This document shows, piece after piece, positions 1-6,605 of a stretch of 13,077 nt of DNA. Where the stretch lies: NCBI GenBank assembly GCA_964411235.1, contig CAYPKE010000062.1, positions 1 through 13,077 on the forward strand, in the 5' to 3' direction. Each line of letters opens with the position of its first letter. The stretch's first letter is position 1. The DNA comes from JAAYKM01 sp964411235. Its GTDB lineage: Bacteria; Desulfobacterota; Syntrophia; Syntrophales; JAAYKM01. The notes beneath the pieces are model-generated. The model was not told the DNA's origin, did not search any database, and saw nothing but the letters and a program-made list of their open reading frames with translations. The position numbers and the translations under genes were made by a program.

Positions 1-212
1 TCCGTTCGGCCGTGCCGCCGGGAACAGACATGGCGGATCGCGCAGCCTGGGAGCTCTCCGCCCTGCGGTCTGTGAATATGATGCGCTATTTCCTGGCCTA
101 TGGGCGGCTAAGCCCAGACCAGGTGAGTGCCGCCGGCGCGGTTGCCTCGGGTGACGCAACCGTTGAACCGGATCTGAACCGGGTCGAACTGCATTTGAGC
201 GTCCTGCAATGA
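1..212 (+). CDS. MotB/OmpA-family stator protein, C-terminal fragment (first copy)
   Basis: This is the 3' end of a gene whose start lies outside the window; the frame is open from base 3 and stops with TGA at 210-212. The visible tail resembles the end of an OmpA-like peptidoglycan-binding domain: a WELSALRSV segment matching the WELSAARAV helix of the next gene, and a closing NRVELHL strand matching its RRVEINL. The Arg in LSALR corresponds to the conserved Arg of this fold. The usual GYGDxxP loop is replaced by a shorter AGAVASGDA stretch, so this copy is divergent. It lies 13 nt upstream of a complete MotB-like gene, so it is probably the first of a tandem pair, with motA expected further upstream (inference). 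The N-terminal membrane helix and its proton-carrying Asp cannot be seen, so MotB proper is likely but unproven. Confidence 0.8.
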   Translation, partial: RSAVPPGTDMADRAAWELSALRSVNMMRYFLAYGRLSPDQVSAAGAVASGDATVEPDLNRVELHLSVLQ

Positions 213-225
213 GCGGAGGGAAGGG

Positions 226-936
226 ATGAGCGGCGAGCGCTTTACCTACAGGAAAAAAACAACCGCCGTTACCGCAGGCGATGCCGGGGGAAGGTGGCTT
301 TTAACCTTCAATGACATGATCACCCTGATCTTGACGTTCTTCGTCCTGATCCTGGCCATGTCCGACATGGATAAGCCCAGTATCGACCAGGTCTCCCAAT
401 CGGTCAGCGAAGCCTTCGGCCTCGGGGGTATCCGGAAGCCCCTGGTGACCCCCCGCACCGCCCAGCCGTCCATGGATATGGGGCAGATCAGGGCGGAGAG
501 GCGGGCCGATATCTCCCGCATGGCCATTCAGATCGCATCCCTTCCGGGCATGGAGGCCCAGGAGGGTGCCGGAGGTGTCCGGATCACGGTGCCGGAAAAG
601 ACCCTCTTTGCCCCCGGAGCGGCTGACCTGGAAAATAATGGACTCGAAATCCTGATGCGGCTGGTTTCCGTATTACGGAAATCCGGCGTTTTCATTTCCG
701 TGGAAGGGCATGCCGACAACCTGCCTATTGCCAACGACCGGTTTGTCTCCAACTGGGAGCTCTCGGCGGCACGCGCGGTTAGTGTGGTCACTTTTCTTGC
801 CGGGGAGGGAGGGATTAACCCGGAACGGCTGTTCGCTGTCGGCTACGGTGATACGAGGCCCCTGGCGGCAAACGATACAGTAGAAAACCGGCAAAAAAAC
901 AGAAGGGTGGAAATAAACCTGAAATTCCAAGATTAG
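226..936 (+). CDS. motB: Flagellar stator protein MotB (second copy)
   Basis: MotB is the stator subunit that anchors the MotA/MotB proton channel to peptidoglycan. The 236-residue product has a short cytoplasmic N-terminus, then one membrane helix at about residues 24-46 beginning WLLTFNDMITL. Asp30 aligns with the essential proton-binding Asp32 of E. coli MotB. A linker follows, then an OmpA-like domain at about residues 115-233 with VEGHADNLP (Asp164), LSAARA (Arg183), VGYGD and NRRVEI, the expected peptidoglycan-contact elements. The start is supported by GGAGGG at 215-220, 5 nt before the ATG. At 236 residues it is somewhat shorter than E. coli MotB. It follows another MotB/OmpA-like gene by 13 nt and precedes fliL by 13 nt. 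It could serve as MotB, or as an alternative stator partner to the upstream copy. Confidence 0.9.
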   Translation: MSGERFTYRKKTTAVTAGDAGGRWLLTFNDMITLILTFFVLILAMSDMDKPSIDQVSQSVSEAFGLGGIRKPLVTPRTAQPSMDMGQIRAERRADISRMAIQIASLPGMEAQEGAGGVRITVPEKTLFAPGAADLENNGLEILMRLVSVLRKSGVFISVEGHADNLPIANDRFVSNWELSAARAVSVVTFLAGEGGINPERLFAVGYGDTRPLAANDTVENRQKNRRVEINLKFQD

Positions 937-949
937 CGAGAGGGACGAC

Positions 950-1450
950 ATGGCAAGAGAAGACAAGGACAAGGGCAGGGACGAAGAGGTCCAGCAACCG
1001 GAACCGGAGATCAGGGGGAAAAGGGGCTTGGTGAAGTGGCTCATCATCAGCGTGGCGGCGCTTGTCTTTCTTGGTTTGGCTGCCGGCGGGGGAATGTACG
1101 CCTACAAGCAGATGATGGTGGAAAAGAAGCCCAAGGTGCCGCCGATCATAGGCAGCATCTGGGACCTCGACCCGTTTGTTGTTAACCTCATGGATAACAG
1201 CGGTGAACGGTACCTGAAAGTGGTCATGCAGTTCGAAGTGCCGGAACCGGCAATTATTAAAGAGCTGGAACTGGTAAAGCCGCGCGTGCGGGACAGCATC
1301 CTTGAGCTGCTTTCCTCCAAGTCCCTGGCGGACCTGGCGGATGCGCCGGGAAAACAGCGGTTAAGGGAGGAAATCATTCTGCGGGTCAACAATTCGATTT
1401 CCCGCGGACGCATCGCGAAGGTCTATTTCTCGGAATTCGTTATCCAGTGA
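950..1450 (+). CDS. fliL: Flagellar basal body-associated protein FliL
   Basis: FliL is an inner-membrane protein that surrounds or supports the stator and affects torque and swarming. The 166-residue product has a charged cytoplasmic N-terminus (about 1-26), one membrane helix (about 28-52), and a periplasmic domain beginning at the IWDLDPFVVNL strand. The family signature continues with RYLKVVMQFEV, then the amphipathic VRDSILELLSSKSLADL region, and closes with KVYFSEFVIQ, typical of the FliL C-terminus. A GAGAGGG-type ribosome site lies just upstream of the ATG. The position between motB and fliM matches many flagellar operons. A second, more divergent FliL-family gene lies about 10 kb downstream, after fliA. 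Confidence 0.93.
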   Translation: MAREDKDKGRDEEVQQPEPEIRGKRGLVKWLIISVAALVFLGLAAGGGMYAYKQMMVEKKPKVPPIIGSIWDLDPFVVNLMDNSGERYLKVVMQFEVPEPAIIKELELVKPRVRDSILELLSSKSLADLADAPGKQRLREEIILRVNNSISRGRIAKVYFSEFVIQ

Positions 1451-1457
1451 AGGATAG

Positions 1458-1473
1458 TAAAGGGGTTCCTTTA
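1458..1473 (+). other. Small hairpin in the fliL-fliM spacer
   Basis: TAAAGG at 1458-1463 pairs perfectly with CCTTTA at 1468-1473 around a GGTT loop. It lies 7 nt after the fliL stop and 23 nt before the fliM start. No T-run follows, so it does not look like an intrinsic terminator. It might mark an mRNA processing or stability point, or be chance. Confidence 0.3.
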
Positions 1474-1496
1474 GAAAGCGAGTAAGGAAGGATTCC

Positions 1497-2498
1497 ATGT
1501 CACAGATATTGTCACAGGAAGAAGTGGATGCCCTGCTCCGGGGAATCGCCGGGGGGGAGATCGAGACGGAAATCGAGGACATCCCCGATCCGTCGGCCGT
1601 GACCCTCTATGATCTGACCAGTCAGGACCGGATCATCCGCGGGCGGATGCCGACTCTCGAAATGACCAACGAGAAGTTCGCCCGGATGTTCCGCACGACC
1701 CTCTCCTCGCTGATGCGCAAGGTCATCAGCGTGAATTCCATGTCGATCAACATGCTTAAATTCGGGGAGTTCCTCAAAACGCTTCCGGTGCCGACAAGCC
1801 TGCACCTGTTTCGGATGGAGCCTCTCCGGGGTAACGCGATATTCGTCATGGAGTCCAAGATCATCTTTACCCTGGTGGATATCCTCTTCGGGGGAACCGG
1901 GAAGGAATTCTTCAAGGTTGAAGGCCGGGAATTCACGGCCATCGAGAACAGCCTGATCAAGAAGGTGGTGCTGAACGCCCTGGTGGATCTCGAAAAGGCC
2001 TGGAAGATGCTTCTGGACGTCAAGATGGTGTACCAGCGGTCGGAAATAAATCCCCAGTTCGCCCAGATCGTTCCCCTCACGGATGTGGTGGTCGTGGTGA
2101 ATTTCGAGATCGAAGTCGAATACAATACGGGCATCATGTCCCTGTGCATCCCCTACGCCAGCCTGGAGCCGATCCGGGAGAAACTGCAGGCCGGTTTTCA
2201 GAGTGAGCAGATGGAGATAGACAAGGTGTGGGCGGAGCGGTTCAAACAGAACCTGACCCTTTCGAAAGTCGATATCGTGGTGGAACTGGGCAAGGCGAAC
2301 CTGCGCAGCCGTGAAGTCATCGAACTCAAGAAGGGAGACGTGATTCCCCTGGATCGTTTTGCATCGGATTCCCTGTTTGTCCTGGTGGAGGGGATGCCTA
2401 AATTTCTGTGCGTGCCCGGCATTTCCAAGGGGAGCCAGGCCGTCCAGATATCGCATGTCATTAATCGCAACGAGGTTATAGATTATGGAACAGAATGA
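1497..2498 (+). CDS. fliM: Flagellar motor switch protein FliM
   Basis: FliM forms the middle of the C-ring, binds CheY-P and contacts FliG to set rotation direction. The 333-residue product is the usual length. The first residues, MSQILSQEEVDALL, match the N-terminal CheY-P docking peptide. A CheC-like middle domain carries the FGGTG loop at about residues 131-135, the FliG-contact signature. The C-terminal SpoA domain (about 255-325) begins DIVVELGKANL and contains the LKKGDVIPLDR segment. The ATG is preceded by AAGGAAGGA at a suitable distance. The 3' end overlaps fliN by 14 nt, implying translational coupling of two C-ring subunits. Retention of the docking peptide implies chemotactic control of the motor, although no che genes are in view. 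Confidence 0.96.
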   Translation: MSQILSQEEVDALLRGIAGGEIETEIEDIPDPSAVTLYDLTSQDRIIRGRMPTLEMTNEKFARMFRTTLSSLMRKVISVNSMSINMLKFGEFLKTLPVPTSLHLFRMEPLRGNAIFVMESKIIFTLVDILFGGTGKEFFKVEGREFTAIENSLIKKVVLNALVDLEKAWKMLLDVKMVYQRSEINPQFAQIVPLTDVVVVVNFEIEVEYNTGIMSLCIPYASLEPIREKLQAGFQSEQMEIDKVWAERFKQNLTLSKVDIVVELGKANLRSREVIELKKGDVIPLDRFASDSLFVLVEGMPKFLCVPGISKGSQAVQISHVINRNEVIDYGTE

Positions 2499-2952
2499 AA
2501 TCGACGCATTGATGAAGGAAATGGATGAGGGCGGCGGGGCCGGAACGGCGGAACCGTTGGCGGGGGAAGAAGAGAACCTGAGCTGGGACGACGTGCAGGA
2601 GGAAATGGATGCCTCGCGAAAGGAAGAACCGAAGACGGAGGTTTCCGGTGTGAACTTCAACGAACTCAGTGCCGGCGCCGTGCCCCGGGGCAATCTCGAT
2701 CTCGATTTCATCCTCGATATTCCCCTGACTTTGACGGTGGAGCTCGGGCGGAGCAAGATGCTGATCAGCGAACTCCTGCAACTCGGGCAGGGGTCGGTGC
2801 TGGAGTTGACGAAGCTCGCGGGGGAGCCCATGGATATCTTCATTAATCAGCGCCTGATCGCCCGGGGCGAGGTGGTCGTCGTCAACGAGAAGTTCGGCGT
2901 CCGCCTGACGGATATCGTTTCCCCGGCCGAACGGGTCAACCGGCTCCGCTAG
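2485..2952 (+). CDS. fliN: Flagellar motor switch protein FliN, with FliM-like N-terminal motif
   Basis: FliN forms the lower C-ring and helps dock the FliH export complex. The 155-residue product has one SpoA domain at its C-terminus (about 70-152), with LDFILDIPLTLTVELGRSKM, LLQLGQGSVLEL, MDIFINQRLIARGEVVVV and VRLTDIVSP, all standard FliN elements. The N-terminus opens MEQNEIDALMKEMDEG, resembling the CheY-P docking peptide of FliM and FliY rather than the N-terminus of enteric FliN. A second short motif, LSWDDVQEEM, follows at about residues 32-41. There is no CheC-like domain, so it is not a full FliY. The start lies inside fliM, with GAGG at 2472-2475, 9 nt before the ATG. A later start at Met10 would remove the EIDALM motif and is not better supported. 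Confidence 0.94.
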   Translation: MEQNEIDALMKEMDEGGGAGTAEPLAGEEENLSWDDVQEEMDASRKEEPKTEVSGVNFNELSAGAVPRGNLDLDFILDIPLTLTVELGRSKMLISELLQLGQGSVLELTKLAGEPMDIFINQRLIARGEVVVVNEKFGVRLTDIVSPAERVNRLR

Positions 2953-2969
2953 AAGATTGCGAGGCAAGG

Positions 2970-3368
2970 ATGGAAACGGTTTCTTTTTTCCCGGCGCTCT
3001 TGAAAATGATTTCCGCTTTGGCGGTGGTGCTGGGCGTGATGGTCGGATTGGCTTTTCTCGTCCGCCGCTTCTTTCCCCAGACGGGCATGGGTGGCGCCGA
3101 CGGCGCACCCATCCAGATTCTGGCCGTCAGGCACCTGGGACACAAAAGCAGCATCATGATCGTGGACATCCTGGGACAGGCCGTGGTGATCGGCGTGTCC
3201 AACCAGCAGATGTCCTACATCACGACCATCGATGATGCGGCCTCCCTGGAGAAGCTGGCGGCCCTGAGTCCGAAGCGGACCTCTCCGGCGGCATCTGTGC
3301 CGCTCGACCGTTACAGGGAAATCGTCAAGTCCCTCATCGGGACAAAACAGGACGGGAAACGCCCATGA
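2970..3368 (+). CDS. fliO: Flagellar biosynthesis protein FliO
   Basis: FliO is a small membrane protein that promotes assembly of the FliP ring in the export gate. The 132-residue product has one N-terminal membrane helix (about 9-30), a basic VRRFF stretch after it, and a cytoplasmic domain with IQILAVRHLGHKSSIMIVDI and GQAVVIGVSNQQMSYI, typical of the FliO family. GAGGCAAGG lies immediately upstream of the ATG. The gene starts 17 nt after fliN and its stop overlaps the fliP start as ATGA at 3365-3368. The family is poorly conserved, so position between fliN and fliP is an important part of the call. Confidence 0.9.
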   Translation: METVSFFPALLKMISALAVVLGVMVGLAFLVRRFFPQTGMGGADGAPIQILAVRHLGHKSSIMIVDILGQAVVIGVSNQQMSYITTIDDAASLEKLAALSPKRTSPAASVPLDRYREIVKSLIGTKQDGKRP

Positions 3369-4144
3369 ATTGGTTCAAGCGCTGCGCAACGCCTGTGATG
3401 GCGGCAGGCCTTTTGGCTGCGGCTGCGGTTTTTTTTCTGCCCGCTTCACCGCTTTACGGGGCGCCTCTCGGTCTGCCGAACGTCAGCCTGAGCATCGGTG
3501 GCGCCGATCAGCCGGGCCAGATGTCGGGGGTGCTGCAGTTGATGATCATCCTGACGCTCCTGACGCTGGCGCCGGCCATTCTGTTGATGGTGACGTCCTT
3601 TACCCGGATCGTCGTGGTCCTTTCTCTGGTGCGCAACGCCATGGGTACGCAGCAGATGCCCCCCAACCAGGTCATCGTCGGCCTGGCGCTTTTCCTGACC
3701 TTGTTCGTCATGGCGCCCGTCTGGTCTAAAATCAACAGCGAAGCCCTGCAGCCTTACATGGAGGAGCAGATTTCCGGGGAGCAGGCCTTCGCCCTGGGTG
3801 CGGCCCCCCTGAAGGATTTTATGCTCAAGCAGACCCGCGAAAAGGACCTGGCCCTTTTCATCAAGCTGTCACGGGAGAAGCGCCCGGAAAAACCGGAGGA
3901 CGTTTCCCTGACCGTGCTGATTCCGGCCTTTGTCATCAGCGAACTGAAGACGGCCTTTCAGATCGGATTCATGATCTATCTGCCCTTCATGATCATCGAC
4001 ATGGTGATTGCCAGCATCCTCCTGTCCATGGGCATGATGATGCTGCCCCCGATCATCATGAGCCTTCCTTTCAAGCTGCTCCTTTTTGTCCTCGTGGACG
4101 GCTGGTACCTGATTGTGGGGTCCCTCGTCCAGAGCTTCCGCTAA
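3365..4144 (+). CDS. fliP: Flagellar type III export gate protein FliP
   Basis: FliP forms the core pentamer of the FliPQR export gate. The 259-residue product begins with a cleavable-looking signal peptide (about 1-32: basic start, Ala/Leu-rich core, ending near LYGA), as known for FliP. Then come a first helix pair with LTLAPAILLMVTSFTRIVVVLSLVRNA, the conserved GTQQMPPNQVIVGLALFLT segment, a periplasmic portion, and a C-terminal pair with PAFVISELKTAFQIGF, ending in a helix with VDGWYLIVGSL. It overlaps fliO by 4 nt (ATGA), suggesting coupled translation. The next gene of the gate, fliQ, is unusually separated by a 204-nt spacer. Confidence 0.97.
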   Translation: MNWFKRCATPVMAAGLLAAAAVFFLPASPLYGAPLGLPNVSLSIGGADQPGQMSGVLQLMIILTLLTLAPAILLMVTSFTRIVVVLSLVRNAMGTQQMPPNQVIVGLALFLTLFVMAPVWSKINSEALQPYMEEQISGEQAFALGAAPLKDFMLKQTREKDLALFIKLSREKRPEKPEDVSLTVLIPAFVISELKTAFQIGFMIYLPFMIIDMVIASILLSMGMMMLPPIIMSLPFKLLLFVLVDGWYLIVGSLVQSFR

Positions 4145-4250
4145 TCCCGGCGAACACGCGACATCCCGGTTCCCATTGTGAGAAAGCCGGTAATGAAATC
4201 ATGATCCGGCGCCATGTTGGCATGCGTTTTTCATACAGAAGAGAAAAGAC

Positions 4251-4333
4251 GGTGCGCCAAGGTATCGGCGCAACCCGCTTCCGCCCCGCTTACACCGGGC
4301 GGCTAGGTTTTAGGGCGGAGGTATCGGCGCGCC
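4251..4333 (+). promoter_or_regulatory. Candidate structured mRNA element upstream of fliQ
   Basis: Two mutually exclusive sets of stems can be drawn by eye. In the extended form, 4251-4258 (GGTGCGCC) pairs with 4326-4333 (GGCGCGCC), 8 bp with one G-U, and 4278-4286 (CTTCCGCCC) pairs with 4313-4321 (GGGCGGAGG), 9 bp with one G-U. In the split form, 4253-4258 pairs with 4267-4272 (6 bp) and 4281-4286 pairs with 4297-4302 (6 bp). The two 5' strands therefore each have two possible 3' partners. The element ends immediately before the fliQ ribosome site. It does not show the motifs I know for the c-di-GMP-I riboswitch, and there is no T-run for a terminator. Function is unknown; this could be a regulatory, stability or processing element, or chance in GC-rich DNA. 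Confidence 0.4.
4260..4330 (+). repeat. 12-bp direct repeat in the fliP-fliQ spacer
   Basis: AGGTATCGGCGC occurs at 4260-4271 and again at 4319-4330, a period of 59 nt. The GGCGC end of each copy can pair with the same upstream GCGCC at 4254-4258, so the repeat provides the alternative partners of the candidate structured element. It could also be a pair of protein-binding sites. Confidence 0.7.
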
Positions 4334-4348
4334 AAAGGAGTCATTGTT

Positions 4349-4618
4349 ATGACGGTAGATCTTGTTGTCAGTATCATGACGGAGGCCATCAAGGTGACCA
4401 TTCTGGTGGCTGCCCCGGTGCTGATCGTCGGCCTGATTGTCGGCGTGGCGATCAGCCTTTTCCAGGCGGTAACCCAGATACAGGAAATGACCCTGGTGTT
4501 CGTACCCAAGATCATCGCGGTGATGCTGATGCTCATCGCAGCCCTGCCCTGGATGATCAGCCTCCTGATGACCTTCACCCATAATCTGTTTACCAATATT
4601 CCGGCCTATGTCCGGTGA
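4349..4618 (+). CDS. fliQ: Flagellar type III export gate protein FliQ
   Basis: FliQ is the small gate subunit that wraps the FliP/FliR core. The 89-residue product is the standard length and consists of two membrane helices (about 14-38 and 52-76) joined by the hallmark loop SLFQAVTQIQEMTLVFVPK. The start is well supported by AAAGGAG at 4334-4340, 8 nt before the ATG. This gene is preceded by the long structured spacer and followed by fliR after 45 nt. Confidence 0.96.
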   Translation: MTVDLVVSIMTEAIKVTILVAAPVLIVGLIVGVAISLFQAVTQIQEMTLVFVPKIIAVMLMLIAALPWMISLLMTFTHNLFTNIPAYVR

Positions 4619-4663
4619 TGACCCTGCGCTGAGCAAGACACGCGGTGTCAAGGGAGGCCCGGC

Positions 4664-5440
4664 TTGGATTTTCCGGTCATATCTCAGGATTCGGTGATTG
4701 CTTTTACGCTCGTTCTGCTGCGGGTGGGCTCCCTGGTCGGGACGATGCCGCTCTTCGGGGAGGGGATCGTGCCCGTTCGGGCCAAGGTGGGATTGTCCCT
4801 GTTGATTGCGCTTCTGCTGTTCCCGACGGTTTCGCCGGGATTGCCCGCTGTCCCGGAACCATCCATCCCTCTGCTTTTCCGGATGGTTTCTGAGATTCTG
4901 ATCGGCGTCACCCTGGGATTCGCCGCCCGCCTTGTCTTCGCGGCGGCCCAGGTGGCAGGCGAAATGATCGGCTTCAAGATCGGTTTTTCCGTGGCCAATG
5001 TCATCGATCCCATATCCAGTATCCAGATTTCCCTGATCGGGCAGTTTCAATATCTGCTGGCGGTGCTCATTTTCCTGGTCACCAATTCCCACCATGTTTT
5101 CTTTGCCGCCATTGCCGACAGTTTCCGGATCGTGCCCCTATTCACTTTTCACCTGTCGGGAGATTTGATGAAGATCATCCTGGATCTGAGCCGGGACATG
5201 TTTGTCCTGGCCGTGAAAATCTGCATTCCCGTAGTTGCGGCCATCATGTTTACCAATGTGGGCCTCGGCATCGTGGCCCGGACGGTGCCGCAGATCAATG
5301 TGCTCATTGTTGGTTTCCCGCTGCAGATCATGATCGGCCTGGTTTTTTTCGGTCTGTCGATGCCCCTGTTTGCCTCGCTGCTGCAGCAGGCGTTCGGGCG
5401 TCTCGGACATTCCGTTTACAGCCTCCTGAAGGTGATGTGA
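4664..5440 (+). CDS. fliR: Flagellar type III export gate protein FliR (TTG start)
   Basis: FliR completes the FliP5-FliQ4-FliR1 gate. The 258-residue product is rich in membrane helices and shows family landmarks: LVLLRVGSLVGTMPLFGE near the N-terminus, EILIGVTLGFAARLVFAAAQVAGEMIGFKIGFSVANVIDP-type sequence in the middle (about residues 78-120), and PQINVLIVGFPLQIMIGL near residues 210-228. The start codon is TTG at 4664, chosen because AGGGAGG lies at 4651-4657, 6 nt upstream, and the protein then begins MDFPVISQD at the expected distance from the first helix. Its stop is 87 nt before flhB. Confidence 0.95.
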   Translation: MDFPVISQDSVIAFTLVLLRVGSLVGTMPLFGEGIVPVRAKVGLSLLIALLLFPTVSPGLPAVPEPSIPLLFRMVSEILIGVTLGFAARLVFAAAQVAGEMIGFKIGFSVANVIDPISSIQISLIGQFQYLLAVLIFLVTNSHHVFFAAIADSFRIVPLFTFHLSGDLMKIILDLSRDMFVLAVKICIPVVAAIMFTNVGLGIVARTVPQINVLIVGFPLQIMIGLVFFGLSMPLFASLLQQAFGRLGHSVYSLLKVM

Positions 5441-5488
5441 GGCATTCGCGCCCGGCTCGGCCAGGGGACGCTTTGATGTCGGGATAAT

Positions 5489-5502
5489 TGACGCCAACGT
5501 CA
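5489..5502 (+). other. Short inverted repeat in the fliR-flhB spacer
   Basis: TGACG-CCAA-CGTCA at 5489-5502 is a perfect 5-bp inverted repeat with a 4-nt loop, in the 87-nt spacer before flhB. It could be a small operator or weak hairpin. No T-run follows, so it is not a terminator. Five base pairs is within chance expectation. Confidence 0.2.
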
Positions 5503-5527
5503 GAAAACGGATAGGAGACCGCATCCC

Positions 5528-6604
5528 ATGGCGGAAGAAGGTCAGGGACAGGAACGAACCGAACAAGCAACACCCAAGCGCCGGGAAGAGGCGCGCAAAA
5601 AGGGACAGGTTGCTGTCAGCCGGGAAGTCGGATCGGCCGTTGTACTGGGAGTCTCTCTGATCTTTTTTTATTTCGGGAGCGGTCGCTTGCTGGACGGAAT
5701 CACGGAAATCATGAAGACGGCGTTTCGTGATGCCGGTCAGGTGGTCCTCGATCCCCAGTATGTCCAAACGCTGGCTTTCGGGGTTGTATCCAAGGTCTTT
5801 CTGCTTATTTTTCCCTTGCTGCTGGCGGTTGTCGTTGCCGGTTTTCTCGCCAGTGTCCTGCAGGTCGGATTTCTCGTTTCCTGGGAAGCCGCCCAGCCCA
5901 AGCTCTCGAAAATCAGTCCCGCCAAGGGATTCAAACGCCTGTTCTCCCTGCGGTCGCTGGTCGAGCTGGCCAAAAGCCTCCTCAAGATTTCCGTGGTCGG
6001 GTTGATTGCCTATCTGGTGATCGCGGCGGAGATCCCGGGTCTCTTCCCCCTGGCGTACCAGTCGAACTGGAGCATGCTGGCCTTCATCGGCCGCGTGGCC
6101 TTCAAGATTACCCTGATGACCTGTATTGTGCTACTGATCCTGGCGCTTCTGGATTACTTTTACCAGCGTTGGGAATTTGAAAAGAGCATCAAGATGTCGC
6201 GCCAGGAGATCAAGGACGAATTCAAGCACACCGAGGGCGATCCCCTGATCAAGTCCCGCATCCGGCGCCTCCAGCGTGATATTGCCCGCAAGCGGATGAT
6301 GGCGAGCGTGCCCAAGGCGGACGTGGTCATCACGAACCCGACGCACCTGGCCGTGGCGATCCGTTACGATCAGGAAAACATGAACGCCCCCGTGGTTGTT
6401 GCGAAGGGTGCCGGTTATCTGGCGGAGAAAATCCGTGAAATTGCGACGGAACATCAAATTCCCATTGTGGAGAACAAGCCTGTGGCACAGGTATTGTATA
6501 AGATAGCCAATATAGGGGACATGATTCCCGCGGATCTGTATCGGGCGGTGGCGGAAATTCTGGCTTACGTGTACCGCCTGAAGGAAAAGAGTGCGATGGT
6601 GTAG
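5528..6604 (+). CDS. flhB: Flagellar export switch protein FlhB
   Basis: FlhB controls the change from rod/hook to filament substrates in flagellar export. The 358-residue product has the conserved start RTEQATPKRREEARKKGQVAVSRE, four membrane helices (roughly residues 34-50, 85-112, 150-168 and 190-212), and a cytoplasmic domain. The self-cleavage motif NPTH is at residues 270-273, close to position 269 in Salmonella, so the switch function looks intact. Downstream are VAIRYD, VVAKGAG, ENKPVAQVLYK and the IPADLYRAVAEILAYVY helix, all typical. AGGAG at 5513-5517 lies 10 nt before the ATG. The stop TAG is separated from the flhA ATG by a single C. Confidence 0.97.
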   Translation: MAEEGQGQERTEQATPKRREEARKKGQVAVSREVGSAVVLGVSLIFFYFGSGRLLDGITEIMKTAFRDAGQVVLDPQYVQTLAFGVVSKVFLLIFPLLLAVVVAGFLASVLQVGFLVSWEAAQPKLSKISPAKGFKRLFSLRSLVELAKSLLKISVVGLIAYLVIAAEIPGLFPLAYQSNWSMLAFIGRVAFKITLMTCIVLLILALLDYFYQRWEFEKSIKMSRQEIKDEFKHTEGDPLIKSRIRRLQRDIARKRMMASVPKADVVITNPTHLAVAIRYDQENMNAPVVVAKGAGYLAEKIREIATEHQIPIVENKPVAQVLYKIANIGDMIPADLYRAVAEILAYVYRLKEKSAMV

Positions 6605-6605
6605 C

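Larger units (their letters stand above)
4145..4348 (+). other. Non-coding spacer between fliP and fliQ
   Basis: This 204-nt stretch is by far the longest gap between genes in the window. No reading frame here has the character of a known protein: the frame open from 4201 simply continues as an out-of-frame shadow of fliQ. The 5' part (4145-4250) shows no clear structure. The 3' part (4251-4333) holds repeats and alternative stems described separately, and it abuts the fliQ ribosome site AAAGGAG at 4334-4340, 8 nt before the ATG. Confidence 0.75.

Noticed and set aside
1512..2843. Long open frame of about 440 codons on the minus strand under fliM and fliN
   Set aside because: It spans two clear genes, has the same mirrored composition, and has no recognisable domain.
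4217..4233. Sigma-54-like promoter TTGGCATG-N4-TTTCA in the fliP-fliQ spacer
   Set aside because: The -24 GG is present, but the -12 GC reads TC and the C of TGGCAC is T. Losing the -12 G is usually fatal, so I do not call it, although spacing is right.
4251..4333. c-di-GMP-I riboswitch upstream of fliQ
   Set aside because: The GCAAACC and GACGCAAAGCC core motifs are absent; only loose resemblance in GC-rich stems.
4201..4584. Forward frame of 127 codons starting in the fliP-fliQ spacer
   Set aside because: More than half of it overlaps fliQ out of frame, and the product is Arg/His/Cys-rich with no family likeness. FliQ itself has a strong ribosome site.
5488..5516. Sigma-70-type promoter before flhB (TTGACG then ATAGGA at 17 nt)
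   Set aside because: The -35 is fair but the -10 is poor and coincides with the flhB ribosome site region.
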